Shown piece after piece: positions 61,533 through 64,000 of a DNA stretch of 64,000 bases. Origin of the DNA: Actinoplanes ianthinogenes (GTDB lineage Bacteria > Actinomycetota > Actinomycetes > Mycobacteriales > Micromonosporaceae); contig NZ_AP023356.1 of assembly GCF_018324205.1 (NCBI RefSeq), positions 2,108,001 through 2,172,000 of the forward strand. Reading direction: 5' to 3'. Under the pieces are notes generated by a model that saw only the letters and a program-made list of their open reading frames with translations, ran no database searches and was not told the DNA's origin. Position 1 is the stretch's first letter. The number at the start of each line of letters is the position of its first letter. The position numbers and the translations under genes are program-made.

Positions 61533-63290
61533 TCATCCGCGCTTCTCCCGGCCCGCCACCGCCAGCAGTTCCTCCGCGTGGGCGATACCCAAGTCCGAAT
61601 CCGGCAGCCCGGCCAGCATCCGGGACAGCTCCCGCGCCCGCTCGGTCTCCTCCACGATCCGCACCCCGCTCGTGGTGATCGCGCCGCCGGTGTCTTTCGC
61701 CACCACCAGGTGCCGATCGGCGAACGCCGCGACCTGCGGCAGATGCGTGACCACCAGCACCTGGTGGGTCCGCGCGAGCCGGGCCAGCCGCCGCCCGATC
61801 TCCACCGCCGCCGTGCCACCGACGCCGGAGTCCACCTCGTCGAAGACCAGCGTCGGCGGGCCGCCCGCCCCGGCGAAGACCACCTCGATGGCGAGCATCA
61901 CCCGGGACAGCTCACCGCCCGACGCGCCTTTCTGCAGGGGCAGCGACGGGGCGCCCGGGTGGGCCAGCAGCCGCAGCTCCACCTCGTCGGCGCCGTCCGG
62001 CCCGGCGCCCAGCTCGACGCCGTCGACGCTCACCGCCGGCTCGTCCTTGGACGGAGCGTGGGTGAGCACCGCCACCTCGACCCGGGCGTGGGGCATCGCC
62101 AGCCCGGCCAGCTCGACGCTGACCGCCTCGGAGAACCGGGTCGCGGCCTCGCGCCGGGCCGCCGTCAGCCGCCCGGCCAGCTCGCCGACCGTGGCGGCCA
62201 GCCGCTGCCGCTCCCGGTCCAGCTCCTCCAGCAGCTCGTCGGAGCTGTCCAGCTCGCCGAGGCGGGACTTCGCGTTCTCCGCCCAGGCGATCACGCCGTC
62301 GATGTCGTCGGCGTATTTCCGGGTGAGGGCGCGCAGCGCGGCCCGCCGCTCGTAGATCGCCTCGAGCCGGGCCGGATCCGCGTCCAGCTCGCTCAGGTAC
62401 GCCGAGAGCTCTGAGGAGACGTCCCCGACCAGGGTGGCCGCCTCCTCGATCCGCAGCGCCAGGTCACCCAGCTTGGCGTCGACGCCGGCCTGCCCCTCCA
62501 GCGTGCGCCGGGCGGTGCCGAGCAGGGTGGTCGCGTCCGGTGCCTCGTCGCTCGCCTCCACGCCACCGGCCAGCGCCTGCGCCGCGATGGCCGCGGCCAC
62601 CCGCAGTCCCTCGGCGTGCTCCAGCCGCTGCACCTCGGCGCGCAGGTCCTCGTCCTCATTGGGCTGCGGGTCGACCCGGGTGATCTCGTCGAGTCCTAGC
62701 TTGAGCAGATCGGCCTCCTGCGAGCGCTGGCGCGCGTTGCGCCGGCGGTCGGCCAGGTCGTCGACCACCTTGCGCCAGCGGGTGAACGCCTCGCGGTAGC
62801 TGTCCAGCAGCTTCTCGTGCCCGGGCCCGGCGAACCGGTCCAGCGCGGACCGCTGCTCGCTCGGGCGCAGCAGGCGCAGCTGGTCGGACTGGCCGTGCAC
62901 GGCCAGGACCTGCTCGCCCAGCTCGCTGAGGGTGGAGACCGGCATGCTGCGGCCGCCGACGTGCGCCCGGGAGCGGCCCTCGGCGGTCACCGTGCGGCTC
63001 AGCAGCAGCGAGCCGTCGTCGTCGATCTCGCCACCGGCGTCGGTGATCCGGGTGCGAACCGCGTCGCCGAGAGTGCCCTGGAGCCGCAGCCGGCCCTCGA
63101 CCACGGCACGGCCCGGATCGGCGCGAACCCGGCCGGCGTCGGCCCGCCCACCGAAGAGAAGTCCGAGACCGGTCACGACCATCGTCTTCCCGGCACCGGT
63201 CTCCCCGGTGATCACGTTCATACCCCCCGACAACCGCAGCGTCGTGTCGTCGATGACGCCCAGCCCGGTGATGCGCAGTTCCTCCAGCAC
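61533..63290 (-). CDS. recN: DNA repair ATPase RecN
   Basis: 585 residues, SMC-like. N-terminal 'LEELRITGLGVIDDTTLRLSGGMNVITGETGAGKTMV' holds Walker A, 'VLAVHGQSDQLRLL' the Q-loop-like motif, and a central region of about 250 residues forms the coiled coil. The C-terminal 'LQKGASGGELSRVMLAIEVV' is the ABC signature and 'PTLVFDEVDSGVGG' Walker B. It acts on double-strand breaks. GTG 63290 is set by TACCCT 7 nt upstream on its strand and by the conserved family N-terminus. Confidence 0.93.
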   Translation of the reverse strand: MLEELRITGLGVIDDTTLRLSGGMNVITGETGAGKTMVVTGLGLLFGGRADAGRVRADPGRAVVEGRLRLQGTLGDAVRTRITDAGGEIDDDGSLLLSRTVTAEGRSRAHVGGRSMPVSTLSELGEQVLAVHGQSDQLRLLRPSEQRSALDRFAGPGHEKLLDSYREAFTRWRKVVDDLADRRRNARQRSQEADLLKLGLDEITRVDPQPNEDEDLRAEVQRLEHAEGLRVAAAIAAQALAGGVEASDEAPDATTLLGTARRTLEGQAGVDAKLGDLALRIEEAATLVGDVSSELSAYLSELDADPARLEAIYERRAALRALTRKYADDIDGVIAWAENAKSRLGELDSSDELLEELDRERQRLAATVGELAGRLTAARREAATRFSEAVSVELAGLAMPHARVEVAVLTHAPSKDEPAVSVDGVELGAGPDGADEVELRLLAHPGAPSLPLQKGASGGELSRVMLAIEVVFAGAGGPPTLVFDEVDSGVGGTAAVEIGRRLARLARTHQVLVVTHLPQVAAFADRHLVVAKDTGGAITTSGVRIVEETERARELSRMLAGLPDSDLGIAHAEELLAVAGREKRG

Positions 63291-63297
63291 AGGGCAG

Positions 63298-63303
63298 AGG
63301 GTA
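63298..63303 (-). promoter_or_regulatory. -10 hexamer TACCCT of recN (leaderless)
   Basis: Read on the minus strand, TACCCT ends 7 nt before GTG 63290. No actinobacterial LexA box (GAAC-n4-GTTC) is visible nearby. Confidence 0.5.
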
Positions 63304-63363
63304 GTGGGACCCTCTGACAAATGCCCAGCGCGGGTGTTTCTGATCAGCATCAATCGCCGTTAC

Positions 63364-63385
63364 GCGCGGGGGCCGGCCCCCGCGC
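63364..63385. terminator. GC-rich palindrome downstream of the NAD kinase gene
   Basis: A perfect 22-nt palindrome (11-bp arms, no spacer) lies between the NAD kinase stop and the recN promoter. It is likely to end the upstream transcript. Confidence 0.5.
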
Positions 63386-63453
63386 CCGCCGGCCCGGCGG
63401 CCAGCACTGATGACCGCCGGGGAGGCACCCGCCGACCCGGCGGCCGATGCCGG

Positions 63454-64000
63454 TCAGCGCCGGTTGCCGCGCCAGCCGACCACGGGAAGCTCGAATTTCG
63501 CCACCAGGGTGTCGGTGAACGGCCGCGGAGCCAGCCGGACCAGCCGAACCGGCAGTTGCCCCCGCTCAACGGTCACCGTCGACCCCGGCGGCAGATCCCA
63601 GGTGCGGCGTCCGTCACAGCAGAGCACCGCGAACGACGTATACGGATCCACCGTCAGCACGAACGTGGACGTCGGCGCCGTCACGAGCGGCTTGCTGAAC
63701 AGCGCGTGCGCGCTGATCGGCACCAGCAGCAGCGCCTCCACCTCCGGCCAGACCACCGGCCCGCCCGCCGAGAACGCATACGCCGTGGAGCCCGTTGGTG
63801 TGGCGCACACCACACCGTCGCAGCCGTACCGGGAGAGCGGCCGGCCGTCCACGTCGACGAGCAGCTCGAGCATCTGCGCCCGCTGCCCCTTCTCCACGGT
63901 CACCTCGTTGAGCGCCCAGGACTCGGCGATCAGGCGGCCGTCGTACTCCGCCCGGACGTCCAGGGTGAGCCGCTCGTCCACGGCGTAGTCACCCGCGATG
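63454..64000 (-). CDS. nadK: NAD kinase (partial, N-terminus outside window)
   Basis: The reading frame runs past the window edge, so only the last about 182 residues are present. They hold the C-terminal half: 'SWALNEVTVEKG' (NE motif), 'GCDGVVCATPTGSTAYAFSAGGPVVWPEVEALLLVPISAHALFSKPLV' in segments, which is the conserved ATP/NAD-binding 'TPTGSTAY' region. It phosphorylates NAD to NADP with ATP or polyphosphate. nadK before recN is the usual actinobacterial order. The missing part includes the GGDGT motif. Confidence 0.92.
   Translation of the reverse strand, partial: IAGDYAVDERLTLDVRAEYDGRLIAESWALNEVTVEKGQRAQMLELLVDVDGRPLSRYGCDGVVCATPTGSTAYAFSAGGPVVWPEVEALLLVPISAHALFSKPLVTAPTSTFVLTVDPYTSFAVLCCDGRRTWDLPPGSTVTVERGQLPVRLVRLAPRPFTDTLVAKFELPVVGWRGNRR

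Noticed and set aside
63291..63345. LexA/SOS box at recN
   Set aside because: No GAAC-n4-GTTC-like site was found between the recN start and the NAD kinase end.

Overview
The window is about 64 kb of very GC-rich DNA from an actinobacterium. It is most like Micromonosporaceae (Actinoplanes/Micromonospora type). Evidence: GTG and TTG starts are common; many genes sit 6-7 nt behind a TAnnnT hexamer with no ribosome-binding site (leaderless transcripts); a perfect CebR-type cellulose operator is present; and the actinobacterial block recN-steA-steB/mctB-murJ ... pyrG-NUDIX ... ald-xerD-parA ... scpA-scpB-rluB is recognisable. Genus is inference; no rRNA or tRNA gene was seen.

Layout. 0-15.6 kb is accessory: a partial LysR regulator, a secreted alpha/beta hydrolase, a PAP2 membrane phosphatase, a HEAT-repeat gene, an RtcB-type RNA ligase overlapping a PrfH release-factor homologue (ribosome repair/rescue pair), a thioesterase-acyl-CoA ligase pair, a lipoprotein purple-acid phosphatase, a two-gene membrane/TPR set, and a stand-alone FtsX-ectodomain-like protein. 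15.6-18.6 kb holds rluB, scpB and scpA.

18.6-34.5 kb separates scpA from parA and looks inserted. It carries two copies of a zinc-ribbon/membrane gene pair, a TetR-amidohydrolase-APC permease block with a palindromic operator, two DJ-1/PfpI-fold genes (one fused to AraC), a 417-bp array of two hairpin types closed by near-perfect 31-bp inverted repeats, and a three-gene operon of HerA-like ATPase, acidic repeat protein with a nucleotidyltransferase-like C-terminus, and a small protein. The last is the best candidate here for an undescribed system.

34.5-38.3 kb is a degenerate M50 homologue, parA, xerD (apparent CTG start) and ald. 38.4-50.7 kb is accessory again: a barstar-domain protein, a frameshifted membrane gene, a CBM2-GH5 cellulase, an NmrA/HxlR divergent pair, VOC, alcohol dehydrogenase, a hydrolase preceded by a 17-codon Cys-containing leader ORF, ArsR-MFS, a large HEAT protein and a TAP-type peptidase. 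50.7-64 kb is core: NUDIX, pyrG, an envelope block (AP-like membrane protein, glycosyltransferase, MurJ, MraY/WecA-like protein, SteB/MctB, SteA), recN and a partial NAD kinase.
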